A stretch of DNA of 64,000 bases from JANQEU01 sp965601455 (GTDB lineage: Bacteria > Bacteroidota > Bacteroidia > Cytophagales > Cyclobacteriaceae): contig OZ271831.1 of NCBI GenBank assembly GCA_965601455.1, forward strand, positions 2,790,001-2,854,000, in the 5' to 3' direction. The notes below the pieces were generated by a model. That model was given only the letters and a program-made list of their open reading frames with translations, was not told the DNA's origin and did not search any database. Position numbers and translations under genes: made by a program. Every line of letters begins with the position of its first letter. The stretch's first letter is position 1. This document shows, piece by piece, positions 22,705 through 33,200 of this stretch.

Positions 22705-25113
22705 ATGCTCAGTAATTACCTAATCGTCTTCTTCAGGAACATCCGTAGAAACTCATTTTTCACTTTCCTAAATGTTCTGGGTTTGTCGCTGGGAATTGGA
22801 GTGAGTTTTGTCATCATCCTGTATGTAACCGATGAATTAAGTTTCGATGGTTTTCACCGTGATGCACCTTACATTCATCGTGTAGGCTTGACAGGAGTGC
22901 TTTCAGGCAATCGGTTTGAAGGCGTGCACACCTGTTCACCAATGGCCGAAGCTTTGCGTACAGAAGTACCAGGTGTGAAAAGTAGTGTTCGCCTGTCTCA
23001 TTGGGGAGATCTGATGGTTCATAATGGTGAAAACATCATCATGCAGGAAGATGTCATTATTGCTGATTCCAACTTTTTCAGCTTCTTCGATTTCCCATTA
23101 GCCGCTGGTGATGTTAACAACTTGCTAAAAGCTTCCAACCAACTAGTGCTTACACGCTCAACCGCCAAAAAGTTCTTTGGAGATAAAGAACCGTCTGAAG
23201 TTGTAGGGCAATCATTATTGATAGGCAATGACAAAGAATCTTATTTGATAACTGCTGTAGCTGAAGATCCACCCCTAAATACTCAATTTGAATTTAACGC
23301 TATAGTATCAATGGATACCTGGGACTTTAGTCGGAGAAATCAATGGACTTCTAACAGCCTTTACACCTTCTTTAAGGTATTTCCGGGTACGGATGTCCAG
23401 ACCATTCAGGTCGCTCTCGATGATTTTGTGGAAAAATATGTTGGCCCCGAGATACAGCAATACCTGGGTATTAGCTTATCAGAATTTCGGGAAGAAGGAG
23501 GAGATTTTGGTTACTTCATAAATGCATTGGATGAAATTCATTTTTCCAATTATGATGGAGAAATGGGACCAAGGGGAAATCGACAAAATGTAATGATCTT
23601 TTCAATTGTTGCACTATTTGTATTGATCATCGCCGCAGTTAATTTCATCAATTTATCAACGGCGAAAGCCACTGATCGAGCGAAGGAAATAGGTATCAGG
23701 AAAGCTGTTGGTGCCTATCGTCAACAATTGATTAAGCAATTCATCTTCGAATCAATATTCCTGGTTTTCATTTCATCCATCATCTCATTGGCTGTCATCA
23801 TCTTATCGCTTAGTTGGTTGAACGACCTGATGGATAAGCAATTCTTGATGTCAGACATCCTTAATCCTGAAATTCTTCTCTATTATGTAGTTGCCGTTGT
23901 GATTATTGGCACACTTGCAGGATTATACCCCGCACTGGTCTTGAGCGCTTATGATCCTGCTGTGGTTATAAAAGGAAAACCTCATGTATCCAGCGGTACC
24001 GGATTTAATGCTCGAAATATTCTTGTAGGTTTTCAGTTTGTGCTGACAGCCATGGCCATAACCCTAACTATTGTCATTAGCCAACAATTGAATCACATGC
24101 GATCTATGGATCTTGGTTTTGATAAAGAACAACTTCTGGTAATACAGAATGCCCGTTCCCTTCCGAATAAAGAAACCTTTAAGACCGAACTTCTTAGTAT
24201 GTCTTCGATTCAAAATGTGAGCATCACTGATAACTATCCATCCCGTGTTTTCAGTAACTCTGTTTTTCGCTTGGGGGACACCAATGAAGATATCCTATTC
24301 TATCAATATTACTGTGACGAAGACCATCTTCAATCTGTGGGTTTTGAATTACGTGATGGTCGATTTTTTGAGGATCCCAAATTGGACGAAAACTCGGTGG
24401 TTATAAACCAAAAAGCATTCCAAAAAACGAGATGGACTACTATTGAGGGAAAGCAGATATTAGAAGTGGACAGCGCTGGTTTTAACGCCTATAACGTCAT
24501 AGGTGTTGTGGAGGATTTTCAATTCGAAGACTTCAAATCCGAGGTGCAGCCTCTCATCATGTTCAATACGGATGATGGAAGGTTCATCACTCTTCGCTTA
24601 ACCGGTGGAGAGGCTTTGACAACTATTCGGACCGTAGAAGAAAAATGGAATGATCTAACTGGTGGTAAACCTTTCGAATACACTTTTGTAGACCAGCAAT
24701 TTGAGCGATTATTTAGTAGAGAAAAGCGTTTAGCCAATCTCACTATATTATTTTCAATATTAACTATAGTAACCGCCTCACTGGGTTTATTTGGTTTGGC
24801 GGCATTTGTAGCACGAAGTCGCAGAAAGGAGTTTGGTATCAGAAAGATCCTCGGAGCGCACGAATCACTCATTTGGTTCCTACAATTCCGATACTTTGTT
24901 TCGATCGCGTCAATCGCGTTGGTAGTGGCAATCCCAACAGCATACTACCTGACTGATAGGTGGCTGAGTGAATTCGTGTTCCGAATTTCTAATAGTGTCT
25001 CCATTTACATGGTTACGGTAGTTTTAATGGTCGTAATTATCTTATTAAGTGTGGGTTATCAGTCCTTAAAGGCCTCAAGAGTTTCTCCATCAAGCATTCT
25101 CAGGGACGAGTGA
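22705..25113 (+). CDS. ABC transporter permease, MacB/FtsX type
   Basis: This 802-residue protein is the fused two-half permease typical of Cytophagales: N-terminal helix (about 18-40), a MacB-type periplasmic domain, three helices around 298-420 with NLSTAKATDRAKEIGIRKAV, a second periplasmic domain, and three more helices at the end with ARSRRKEFGIRKILGA. The RxKEIGIRKxxGA motif twice marks the two FtsX cores. Such permeases work with a separate ATPase to move lipoproteins, peptides or drugs out of the periplasm; no ATPase gene is adjacent. It stands alone between two convergent or unrelated genes. Confidence 0.9.
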   Translation: MLSNYLIVFFRNIRRNSFFTFLNVLGLSLGIGVSFVIILYVTDELSFDGFHRDAPYIHRVGLTGVLSGNRFEGVHTCSPMAEALRTEVPGVKSSVRLSHWGDLMVHNGENIIMQEDVIIADSNFFSFFDFPLAAGDVNNLLKASNQLVLTRSTAKKFFGDKEPSEVVGQSLLIGNDKESYLITAVAEDPPLNTQFEFNAIVSMDTWDFSRRNQWTSNSLYTFFKVFPGTDVQTIQVALDDFVEKYVGPEIQQYLGISLSEFREEGGDFGYFINALDEIHFSNYDGEMGPRGNRQNVMIFSIVALFVLIIAAVNFINLSTAKATDRAKEIGIRKAVGAYRQQLIKQFIFESIFLVFISSIISLAVIILSLSWLNDLMDKQFLMSDILNPEILLYYVVAVVIIGTLAGLYPALVLSAYDPAVVIKGKPHVSSGTGFNARNILVGFQFVLTAMAITLTIVISQQLNHMRSMDLGFDKEQLLVIQNARSLPNKETFKTELLSMSSIQNVSITDNYPSRVFSNSVFRLGDTNEDILFYQYYCDEDHLQSVGFELRDGRFFEDPKLDENSVVINQKAFQKTRWTTIEGKQILEVDSAGFNAYNVIGVVEDFQFEDFKSEVQPLIMFNTDDGRFITLRLTGGEALTTIRTVEEKWNDLTGGKPFEYTFVDQQFERLFSREKRLANLTILFSILTIVTASLGLFGLAAFVARSRRKEFGIRKILGAHESLIWFLQFRYFVSIASIALVVAIPTAYYLTDRWLSEFVFRISNSVSIYMVTVVLMVVIILLSVGYQSLKASRVSPSSILRDE

Positions 25114-25196
25114 AGACCGTATCACTTTGAAAACCTTGTGAAACCCTTGTCTTCATAACCCGTTCGACTAACTTCGCGGATTAAAGAAACCAGACT

Positions 25197-25643
25197 GTGT
25201 CATTAAAAGATACTAATGCCCGAAGTATAACGAAAGCAGTTTCTTGGAGACTGATTGGTACGCTGGATACCATTTTCTTATCCTTCTTAATAACGGGCAA
25301 TTCCGTTACTGCCTTCTCGATAGGCTTCACAGAGCTTATCACCAAGTCCGCATTGTACTATTTCCATGAGCGTATATGGAATGCTGTCGCCTGGGGCCGG
25401 GATGAAAACGAACCCTCTCATTTCCGAAGTATCGCAAAGAGCTTCAGCTGGAGAACGGTTGGAACGCTTGACACTATCATTCTCTCCTATTTTATTTCCG
25501 GTGATCTCATAGCAGGTTTATCCATCGGGGGATCAGAATTAATTACCAAAATTGTTCTTTACTACCTCCACGAGAGAATTTGGTCCAGGATTAAATGGGG
25601 TCGGGAGCATATTCTTGAAACTGAAGAACCTGTCTCCAAATAA
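25197..25643 (+). CDS. Tandem DUF2061 membrane protein
   Basis: Starts with GTG at 25197. The 148-residue protein holds two copies of the DUF2061 unit: SITKAVSWRLIGTLDTIFLSF to YYFHERIWNAVAWGR, and SIAKSFSWRTVGTLDTIILSY to YYLHERIWSRIKWGR. Each has two hydrophobic helices, so the whole is a four-helix membrane protein. Most DUF2061 proteins have one unit of about 70 residues; the fused pair suggests that the single form works as a dimer. The function is unknown; in some bacteria it lies near sulfate-assimilation genes, none of which are seen here. Confidence 0.87.
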   Translation: MSLKDTNARSITKAVSWRLIGTLDTIFLSFLITGNSVTAFSIGFTELITKSALYYFHERIWNAVAWGRDENEPSHFRSIAKSFSWRTVGTLDTIILSYFISGDLIAGLSIGGSELITKIVLYYLHERIWSRIKWGREHILETEEPVSK

Positions 25644-25734
25644 CCAATCGGCCTTTACAAAATAATTGGCCTAATCGGATTCCCAGTATGAGCAATCTCA
25701 TAGGAAAGCACTGCTGTTCTTGGGATATTTAATT

Positions 25735-26439
25735 ATGCGACTGCTATCACTGATTCTGGGAATATTGTTTTTCAGCGAATGCTTTTCACAGCACATAATC
25801 TATCTTATTCCCGGTCATGGTTCGGACTGTCGAATATTTTCGAAGATCGACTTTCCTGAAGGTTATAACATCGTTCACATGGAGTATGAATTACCGGGGA
25901 GAAAGGAAAGCATGAAACAATATGCCGTGCGATTATCCTCTCAAATCGAGGATGGTGATGATTTCACATTAATAGGTGTATCCCTTGGTGGCATGCTTGC
26001 TGTAGAAATTGCCGAGATCAAAAACCCAAAGCGAACGATTATTATCTCAAGCGCGAAGAACAGAAATGAATTACCGGGAAGGTATCGCTTTCAACGTAAA
26101 ATACCGATCTATAAGATGGTTGGACCCAGACTGGCAAAGGCAGGAGCAAAAATTCTCCAGCCCCTTGTAGAACCAGACCGAAACAAAGAGAAAGAGACGT
26201 TTAAATCAATGTTGAACAACAAAGATCGTAAGTTCATAAAAAGGGCTATTCATCTAATTATTACTTGGAAAAGAGAGACGAATTCGGCTCCAGTTACCCA
26301 TATTCATGGCTCAAATGACCACACTATACCACACCGCAACGTGAAATATGATACTCTTGTAAAGGGTGGTTCACATATGATGACGTTGACAAGACCTGAA
26401 GAAATATCAAAAATCATCACCGGTATCCTTTTGAACTAG
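25735..26439 (+). CDS. Exported alpha/beta-hydrolase
   Basis: Taken from the ATG at 25735 (234 residues), which gives a signal peptide (MRLLSLILGILFFSECFS); an upstream TTG at 25720 is less likely. The mature protein has LIPGHGSDCRIF (oxyanion region), a normal nucleophile elbow G81-V-S83-L-G85-G, an Asp in HGSNDHTIPH and a His in GGSHMMT, so the Ser-Asp-His triad is complete. It is probably a periplasmic or secreted esterase or lipase; the substrate is not known. It resembles the gene at 6088 in general plan, but that one has lost its serine. Confidence 0.8.
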   Translation: MRLLSLILGILFFSECFSQHIIYLIPGHGSDCRIFSKIDFPEGYNIVHMEYELPGRKESMKQYAVRLSSQIEDGDDFTLIGVSLGGMLAVEIAEIKNPKRTIIISSAKNRNELPGRYRFQRKIPIYKMVGPRLAKAGAKILQPLVEPDRNKEKETFKSMLNNKDRKFIKRAIHLIITWKRETNSAPVTHIHGSNDHTIPHRNVKYDTLVKGGSHMMTLTRPEEISKIITGILLN

Positions 26440-26449
26440 TTGATCCATT

Positions 26450-27484
26450 TCAAACTCTTTCTAACTTAATCGGGTACGTTCGACCCGAATACCACTGTGG
26501 GACGTATAAGTTCAAATCATTATCCACACACACATCATGCGGATTCATGAAGGTTACGTCATCGGATACAGGTTCTTTTAACTCATTACCGTCAAATGAC
26601 GGTGTACTTCCTCCCGGTAGAGATACTACCCGATTATACTTGTCCAACACCGCGATCATACCATCGTAATTGAACCAGCTTTTCGTAACAATGACAGCAA
26701 AATAGATGTTATCTCCTTTTATAACTGGACGACAGATCCAGCAACCAGGTAATGGGATGGTTTCCAAATATTCACCATCAAGAGTAAATCGCTTAAACTC
26801 CTGATTCGTTCGGGATGTGATTAGCAACTCCTCTTTTCCACTTCTATTGTCTATAGTAATTCCATGACAACAGTCAAACTGATTCGCACCATCTCCTATC
26901 CCACCCCAATGTCGGATGTACTCTCCCTCCGCAGTATATTGGACAATGTAGTTCAAACCGTATCCATCGGCGATATATATTTCACCTTTAGAATTCACCG
27001 CTGTCTCCGTAGGCTTCCATTGTTCACTTTTCTCATAGTCACTGATCATTCTAGGATAGTTGATTTCCATGAGAATTTCACCTTTCATATCCGTTTTCAG
27101 CACCTTATTTTCTTTTTCGTCGGTGATAAAAAGAAACTCCTCTCCTCCCTCCTGCACCAAAGTCAAACCATGAGCACCGGAAGCATTGACCGTCCAGGTG
27201 TCTATGACCTTACCAGAGGGATCGTAGATAATTACATTGTTTTTAATATGATTGGTAAGTAAAATGAGTCGTCCATTTTTGTCCTGCACCATTTCATGGC
27301 AATCCCGAACCGGAATTCTTGATGGATCCTGAATTCCCCATGAGGCGTTCACTCGGTATTTGAAATCCCCGTGACCAATTAGTTGACCTTGCTCAAATTG
27401 ATTTTTAGCTATGGATGGAAATCCAAATGCACCCATGGCTCCGATTGCCATTGATCTTCCAATGAAATTTCTTCTTGTTGTCAT
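26450..27484 (-). CDS. Tat-exported six-bladed beta-propeller (NHL-type)
   Basis: The 344-residue protein opens with a twin-arginine signal (MTTRRNFIGRSMAIGAMGAFG). The rest shows NHL-type blades: phrases such as GHGDFKYRVN, HGLTLVQEGGEEFLFITD, NSKGEIYIADGYG and FMNPHDVCVDNDLNLYVPQW, with the GxxxFxxPxxVAVDxxGNIYV-like plan. Such propellers include 6-bladed peptidyl-alpha-hydroxyglycine lyase relatives and protein-binding scaffolds. It is the last gene of the operon 33390-26450 (8 bp after the cytochrome-LRR gene). Tat export suggests folding, perhaps with a cofactor or a partner, before export. The role is inferred to be in the same extracellular system. Confidence 0.85.
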   Translation of the reverse strand: MTTRRNFIGRSMAIGAMGAFGFPSIAKNQFEQGQLIGHGDFKYRVNASWGIQDPSRIPVRDCHEMVQDKNGRLILLTNHIKNNVIIYDPSGKVIDTWTVNASGAHGLTLVQEGGEEFLFITDEKENKVLKTDMKGEILMEINYPRMISDYEKSEQWKPTETAVNSKGEIYIADGYGLNYIVQYTAEGEYIRHWGGIGDGANQFDCCHGITIDNRSGKEELLITSRTNQEFKRFTLDGEYLETIPLPGCWICRPVIKGDNIYFAVIVTKSWFNYDGMIAVLDKYNRVVSLPGGSTPSFDGNELKEPVSDDVTFMNPHDVCVDNDLNLYVPQWYSGRTYPIKLERV

Positions 27485-27492
27485 GATGTTTT

Positions 27493-28821
27493 TTAAGGCC
27501 CATAAATAACTTCTACATCTCTCCCTCCTTGTAATCCGCTAATACCGGCTTCTGTAATTCTTGATTGCCAGGTATAAACCCGTTTTAGGTTATTCAGCTC
27601 GCGTAGTCCATCCAGGTAGGTATCATCGACTTCTGTATTGAAGAGATTGAGCGATTCCAAGTTATCTAAAGGAGTAAGGTATTGTAGGAATAATCCGTCC
27701 AATTGAGTACTATGCACATCTAGTCTCACAAGGTTAACTAAGTCAGCTAGCCCGGTAAGCCATTCATCCTCAACGTTAGACTCTGACAAATCAAGAAAAG
27801 CTACTTTTTCCCCCAGTTCCCAGATAAGTTGTAATTGATCGTTTGTCAGTTCCTTATTCAAACTTATGTCTAACAGATAATTCTGATCTGAAAGAAAACT
27901 GACCTTTATCCCGGATTCCTTGAGTCTGGCCATATTTGACTCGCTCAAAGGATCCACTTTGACTTTTTCGTAGTAGGGTTTGGCCTCCAAATCAATTTGG
28001 TAGTTTGAAGCCAAAATCGTTTTCAGTTCCATATCCGTGGACGCTGGACTGAATACTATATCCTTCCCCGCACCTGACTCAATCCAGTATTTCAGTATTC
28101 GTATCTCAGAATAGCTTAGTGGATCACCTGAAGGGGGCATGAATTTCTTTTCATCGGGACTCATCGTCACTCGACGGAATAGTTCACTCGCATTAGAGTT
28201 AGAGGCGATGATGGTCTTCCCCGATTTCCCCGTTGCAATCAACGATTGATAATTGGAAACATCAAGATTTCCGGCCATTTCAGAGGAATTGTGACACCTC
28301 TGACATTTTTGCTCTAAAACGGGTTTAATAAACTCCGTAAATACCTGGATTGAATCCACAGGAACGTCGGAAAACTCTTTAATGTTAGTGCTTTCATCTG
28401 CCAGAGAAAGATAAGATTCACCATGGGTCAATGTTCCACCAAAATGACCGGTTATCGAAATCAAAAGCAGTAGCAATATTGAAACAATGGTGGAAACCGA
28501 TCGGCGATAATTCGGATAGAACCTCTTTAGAATGAATACAACCAGGAACGATATAACGGTTACAAAAGCCAAAATACGGTGTAGATGGAGATTAGAGCCT
28601 GCCCAGGGATTCGATTCAACCAGGAAGATTCCGGTAACAATACTGCCAATTCCGGCCAGAATTGTCAAAATCAGAGATCCCTGTACCACCCAGGTAAAGG
28701 CAGATCGTCTATTACCTGTCCATGATAAGAATTCCAGGAAAATGGTTAGAATGATAAATCCAATAGGCAAATGGACCAACAACGGATGAAGTTTTCCAAT
28801 CAATGAAAGCATATCCATCAA
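27493..28821 (-). CDS. DUF2231 - cytochrome c - LRR membrane protein
   Basis: A 442-residue fusion. The N-terminal part (about 1-130) has four hydrophobic helices and LHPLLVHLPIGF, the DUF2231 hallmark. A planctomycete-type heme-binding segment follows with the C-x-x-C-H site in EQKCQRCHNSS (about 171-181) and a later MPPSGDPLS loop that could give the second heme ligand. The C-terminal 130 residues are leucine-rich repeats (VAFLDLSESNVEDEWL, NLVRLDVHSTQLDG, NLESLNLFNTEVDD). It is probably a membrane-held electron carrier with a protein-binding arm. It begins directly after the DUF1501 gene and is the third gene of the operon. Confidence 0.87.
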   Translation of the reverse strand: MMDMLSLIGKLHPLLVHLPIGFIILTIFLEFLSWTGNRRSAFTWVVQGSLILTILAGIGSIVTGIFLVESNPWAGSNLHLHRILAFVTVISFLVVFILKRFYPNYRRSVSTIVSILLLLLISITGHFGGTLTHGESYLSLADESTNIKEFSDVPVDSIQVFTEFIKPVLEQKCQRCHNSSEMAGNLDVSNYQSLIATGKSGKTIIASNSNASELFRRVTMSPDEKKFMPPSGDPLSYSEIRILKYWIESGAGKDIVFSPASTDMELKTILASNYQIDLEAKPYYEKVKVDPLSESNMARLKESGIKVSFLSDQNYLLDISLNKELTNDQLQLIWELGEKVAFLDLSESNVEDEWLTGLADLVNLVRLDVHSTQLDGLFLQYLTPLDNLESLNLFNTEVDDTYLDGLRELNNLKRVYTWQSRITEAGISGLQGGRDVEVIYGP

Positions 28822-30252
28822 CTAGGCCAGAATGGGTTTAACCACTTTCCCATGAACGTCAGTGAGGCGAAACCTTCGCCCCTGAAATCGATAAGTTAGC
28901 TGCTCATGATCAACACCCAGCAAGTGCATCAGGGTGGCCTGAAAGTCATGAATATGAACGCCATCAGCGGCCACATTGTAACCCAGCTCATCAGTCTCTC
29001 CAAAACTGAATCCCGGTTTAACTCCGGCACCGGCCATGAAAATTGAAAAACACTTTGGGTGATGATCACGACCAAATGTTGGAGACTCAATATTTCCCTG
29101 TGAATAGTTGGTTCTACCGAATTCCCCTCCCCAGATTACCAAAGTGTCTTCCAACATACCTCTCTGCTTCAAGTCCTTTATCAGGGCGGCGGTCGGTTGG
29201 TCTGTTTCCTTGCATTGAACCCGTATATCTCGATCAAGAGCAAAATGCTGATCCCAACCCTGGTGGTACAACTGGATAAACTTTACATCCTTTTCCAGCA
29301 ATCTCCTGGCCAGAAGACAATTGGCCGCAAATGTCCCTGGCTTGCGACTATCTTCCCCATACATATCGTAAATGAAATCGGGTTCTCCGGAGGTATCCAT
29401 CACCTCAGGTACCGAGGTTTGCATCCTGTAAGCCATTTCATACTGTGACATTCTTGCCATGATTTCCGGATCTTGTTCCTTGGCGTACTGAAAGTCCTGT
29501 AACTCACTTAGGGCATCCAGCTGAGTTCTCCTTTGCTCTCTTGTAACTCCCGGCGGATCAGATAAAAAGAGTACCGGATTCTTTCCTGCTCTGAATTGAA
29601 CCCCTTGATACTCAGAAGGCAAAAACCCATTGCCCCATAAACGTGAATACAAGGGTTGTCCGTACTTGTCTTTAGTGACCAGGACCACAAAAGAGGGTAA
29701 GTTTTCATTTTCACTTCCAAGACCATAACTCACCCAAGATCCAATTGAAGGTCTTCCCGGAAACTGGGAACCGGTCTGAATAAATGTAACCGCTGGATCA
29801 TGATTGATTGCCTCGGTATACATGGATTTTACAAAAGTGAGATCATCTGCAATTTCAGCAACATGTGGCATCAAATCACTGATCCATGCCCCACTTTCCC
29901 CTCTTTGCTTGAAGTCAGCAATTGAACCCACCATGGGAAAGGAACTTTGTCCGGAGGTCATCCCTGTTAATCGTTGACCCTTACGTACACTTTCGGGTAG
30001 CTCTTCACCATTCCTCTTCTTAAGAATTGGTTTGTAATCAAATAAATCCAGTTGGGAAGGTGCACCACTTTGAAAAAGGTAGACTACTCTTTTTGCCTTA
30101 GCAGGAAAATGAGGTAAGCCGCTTTGAAGGGATCCCTTTGCCATACTACTTAAAGGGTCCGCTATTGATCCCAAGGCTAAAGCACCCAAACCCAAAGAAG
30201 TTCTGGATAAAAAGTCCCTACGGGAGTAATTCGTATTCTGATGATGACACAT
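28822..30252 (-). CDS. DUF1501 protein, Tat-exported (sulfatase-like fold)
   Basis: The 476-residue protein has a twin-arginine signal (YSRRDFLSRTSLGLGALALG) and matches DUF1501: RVVYLFQSGAPSQLDLFDYK near the start, TFVKSMYTEAINHDPA, VVLVTKDKYGQPLYSR, and near the end TLVIWGGEFGRTNYSQG and GRDHHPKCFSIFMAGAGV. DUF1501 proteins belong to the alkaline phosphatase/sulfatase-like clan; the GGEFGR and GRDHH phrases would hold metal ligands, but the activity is unknown. It is nearly always encoded beside DUF1549/DUF1553 cytochromes, as here (3 bp after the lipoprotein gene). Confidence 0.92.
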   Translation of the reverse strand: MCHHQNTNYSRRDFLSRTSLGLGALALGSIADPLSSMAKGSLQSGLPHFPAKAKRVVYLFQSGAPSQLDLFDYKPILKKRNGEELPESVRKGQRLTGMTSGQSSFPMVGSIADFKQRGESGAWISDLMPHVAEIADDLTFVKSMYTEAINHDPAVTFIQTGSQFPGRPSIGSWVSYGLGSENENLPSFVVLVTKDKYGQPLYSRLWGNGFLPSEYQGVQFRAGKNPVLFLSDPPGVTREQRRTQLDALSELQDFQYAKEQDPEIMARMSQYEMAYRMQTSVPEVMDTSGEPDFIYDMYGEDSRKPGTFAANCLLARRLLEKDVKFIQLYHQGWDQHFALDRDIRVQCKETDQPTAALIKDLKQRGMLEDTLVIWGGEFGRTNYSQGNIESPTFGRDHHPKCFSIFMAGAGVKPGFSFGETDELGYNVAADGVHIHDFQATLMHLLGVDHEQLTYRFQGRRFRLTDVHGKVVKPILA

Positions 30253-30255
30253 ATT

Positions 30256-33200
30256 CTATCGCTTTGTGTAGGCCTCGTCCATATTTAGAATGGTATTGGT
30301 AACCAGTGAAAGTGCTGCTAAATCCGAATTCTTCAACTCCCCTGGTATTTCAAAGTCACCAACAGCCAAATACTCATTGATATCTGATTCATTATCCATA
30401 AAAAGTTTCTTTTCCTCTTCATAAAGATCCTTAAGGATTCTTACTTCATCATCATCAGGTACCCGTGATAACGCAAGCTTAAAGGCGGCCTCAATTCTCT
30501 CGTCAACGCTGTCCAGAGACATCCTGGCCACTCGGGTTGCCAATGCCCGTCCCGCTTCCACAAACTGCGGATCGTTGAGCAGAGCAAGTGCTTGTAAAGG
30601 TGTATTGGTACGCTCCCTGGTAATGGTACAGACTTCCCGAGGCGGGGCATCAAACAGGGTCATGAAAGGCGGAGGAGATGTCCGTCGAATAAATGTATAC
30701 ATGCTTCGACGATACTGCTTTTCTCCCTCGTCTTGTTTGTAGGTCAGTAAGTAATACGAGAAGTTCCCCAACTCAATCCAGAGTCCTTCAGGTTGATAGG
30801 GTTTGACACTTTCTCCACCCACATTGGAATTTAGTAAGCCACTCGCAGCTAAAGCATTATCCCTGATGAATTCCGCCTGCCACCGATAACTCGGAGCACG
30901 GGCCAACCAGGTATTTTGCGGGTCTTTCTCCATGTGTTTTTCAGTAGATGTGGAAGACTGTTGATAAGTGGCACTCATCACCATTTTCTTAATGAGCGCC
31001 TTTACATCCCATCCGGATTCCATTAAATCTACCGCCAACCAATCTAACAATTCAGGGTGGGTAGGTAGTGAACCTTGATTTCCAAAGTCGTTTGCTGTTG
31101 CCACAAGCCCTTGACCAAAAATCATTTGCCAGTACCTATTCACGGCCACCCTGGCAGTAAGAGGATTTTCTTCATCAAAGAGCCATTTGGCCAAACCTAA
31201 TCGATTTGCTGGCCAACGATTTGAATCGAATGGTAAAACTTCGTTCACTGCCCCAGGTAGAACTTCTTCCGTTGGCTGATCATATTGTCCGCGATTAAGT
31301 ATGAAAGAGGATCTGGGTTTGGACATTTCTTCCATAACCATCAACTCTGGGATAGTATCCATAAGTGCTAAGTACTCCCCTCTCGCTGTCTTCAATTCTT
31401 TATCAATACGATTCAATTTCTCACCTGCGGGGACAGATGCACTTGCCTTTACCGTATTGATGGACTGCTCCATAATTTTTGCTGCCTCATTAACCGGAAC
31501 CTGGTTTTCGAATATCAGCATTTCATCTAAGTAACCGTTCAGGATTCCGTTATCACCGGTAAAGGCACGATAGCTTTGACCCACCTGAAGACCACGGTCC
31601 GAGAGTTCGCGGTTGACTTCAATAGGAAGTATATTCTTATACAATCGATTATATACCTCAATTCTCTCAGCTTTCTTTCCATTTATCGCCAATTCTACAC
31701 CTTCCGAATCCATGGAACCATCATAGGATACAAACAGATGATTCCATTTGTCGAGCTGTACAGACTCCTTACTCTTCACATGGATCATGTTATGAGGAAG
31801 GGAATGAATAAGTCTAAATGATAGATGGTTCGTTGAATCCAGGTAGAAGTCCCAGCCTCTCCATAAGTTGTTCTTTTCTCCAGCGTTACCAACAATTACC
31901 TTTGTCTTACCCGTTTCTTTCTGCAGATTCACCCACACCGAGATAGCAAATGGTTCATGAGAGTTGAAATCACCAAAGTCATTGATGAATACCTTGTCGT
32001 ATTGGCTATCAAAAGAAATAGCCTTGTCATTAATCCCTTCGATGAAATCTAATTTTCCCTGTGCGGCCAGGTTTTGTTGATCGTCCAGGTAGTTATCTTC
32101 TTCCAACTGGCTGACTTTCTCGAACCTGACATGGATCGAAGGAGAAATGGTTCGGTATGAATCGGTCTTCAAAGTCTCCTTTGTTCTGGTCAGAGAATCA
32201 ATTTTTCCTTCCAAATAGGCTTTCTCACTTTCTGATTCATCCGTTGATAACAATACCATCGGGCCGTAATCGCCATCGTCACCCGTCATTCCTACCTCCC
32301 GAACATTGTTGAAAAATGCGCTTACCTGGTAGTACTCCTTCTGGGAAATGGGATCGAATTTGTGGTCATGACACCTGGAGCATTCTAGTGTCAAACCCAT
32401 GAGCGCAGTTCCAACCGTATTCGTACGATCCAGGACATACTCTACCCGAAATTCTTCATCAACTACTCCCCCTTCTGCAGTCATTGGATGGTTACGATTG
32501 AAAGCCGTAGCAATAATCTGATCACGAGTTGGGTTTGGTAACAGGTCTCCTGCCAGTTGTTCTGTGATGAATTCGTTATATGGCTTGTTTTCTTTAAATG
32601 CTTGTATAACCCAATCTCTCCAGGGCCAAGCTTTTCGTAAACCATCGGCGTGAAATCCATGCGAGTCGGCATAACGGGCTACATCCAACCACTCCAAGGT
32701 CATCCTTTCAGCATACGCACTGCTCGAGAGTAGTCTATCTACAAGCTGCTCATAGGCGTTTGGAGACGGGTCATTCATGAATTGCTCTTGTTGTGAAATT
32801 GACGGTGGTAAACCTGTAAGATCCATTGTTACCCTGCGCAATAACCTTTCCTTTTCAGCATCAACTGAAGGCTCCAGACCTTTATCCCGTAACTTTTCAT
32901 GAATAAAATCATCAATTTCGTTGTTGGTTTTCCAATCACTTGGCAAAGGGCTTGTTTTTATTGGAGGTATAAAAGACCAATGTCTCTCCCATTTTGCACC
33001 TTGTTCTACCCATTTTATCAAGGTGGCTATCTCTTTTTTGGATAACTCCCGATGGGAATCCACAGGAGGCATCACGTATTCTGGTTCTGTGCTTAAAATG
33101 CGTTTGATTGCCTCGCTCTTACTGACATTTCCAGAGACGAAAGCACGAATTCCTTCAACACCCTCTTTGAAGAGACCTTCCTTGGTATCCAGTCTTAAAT

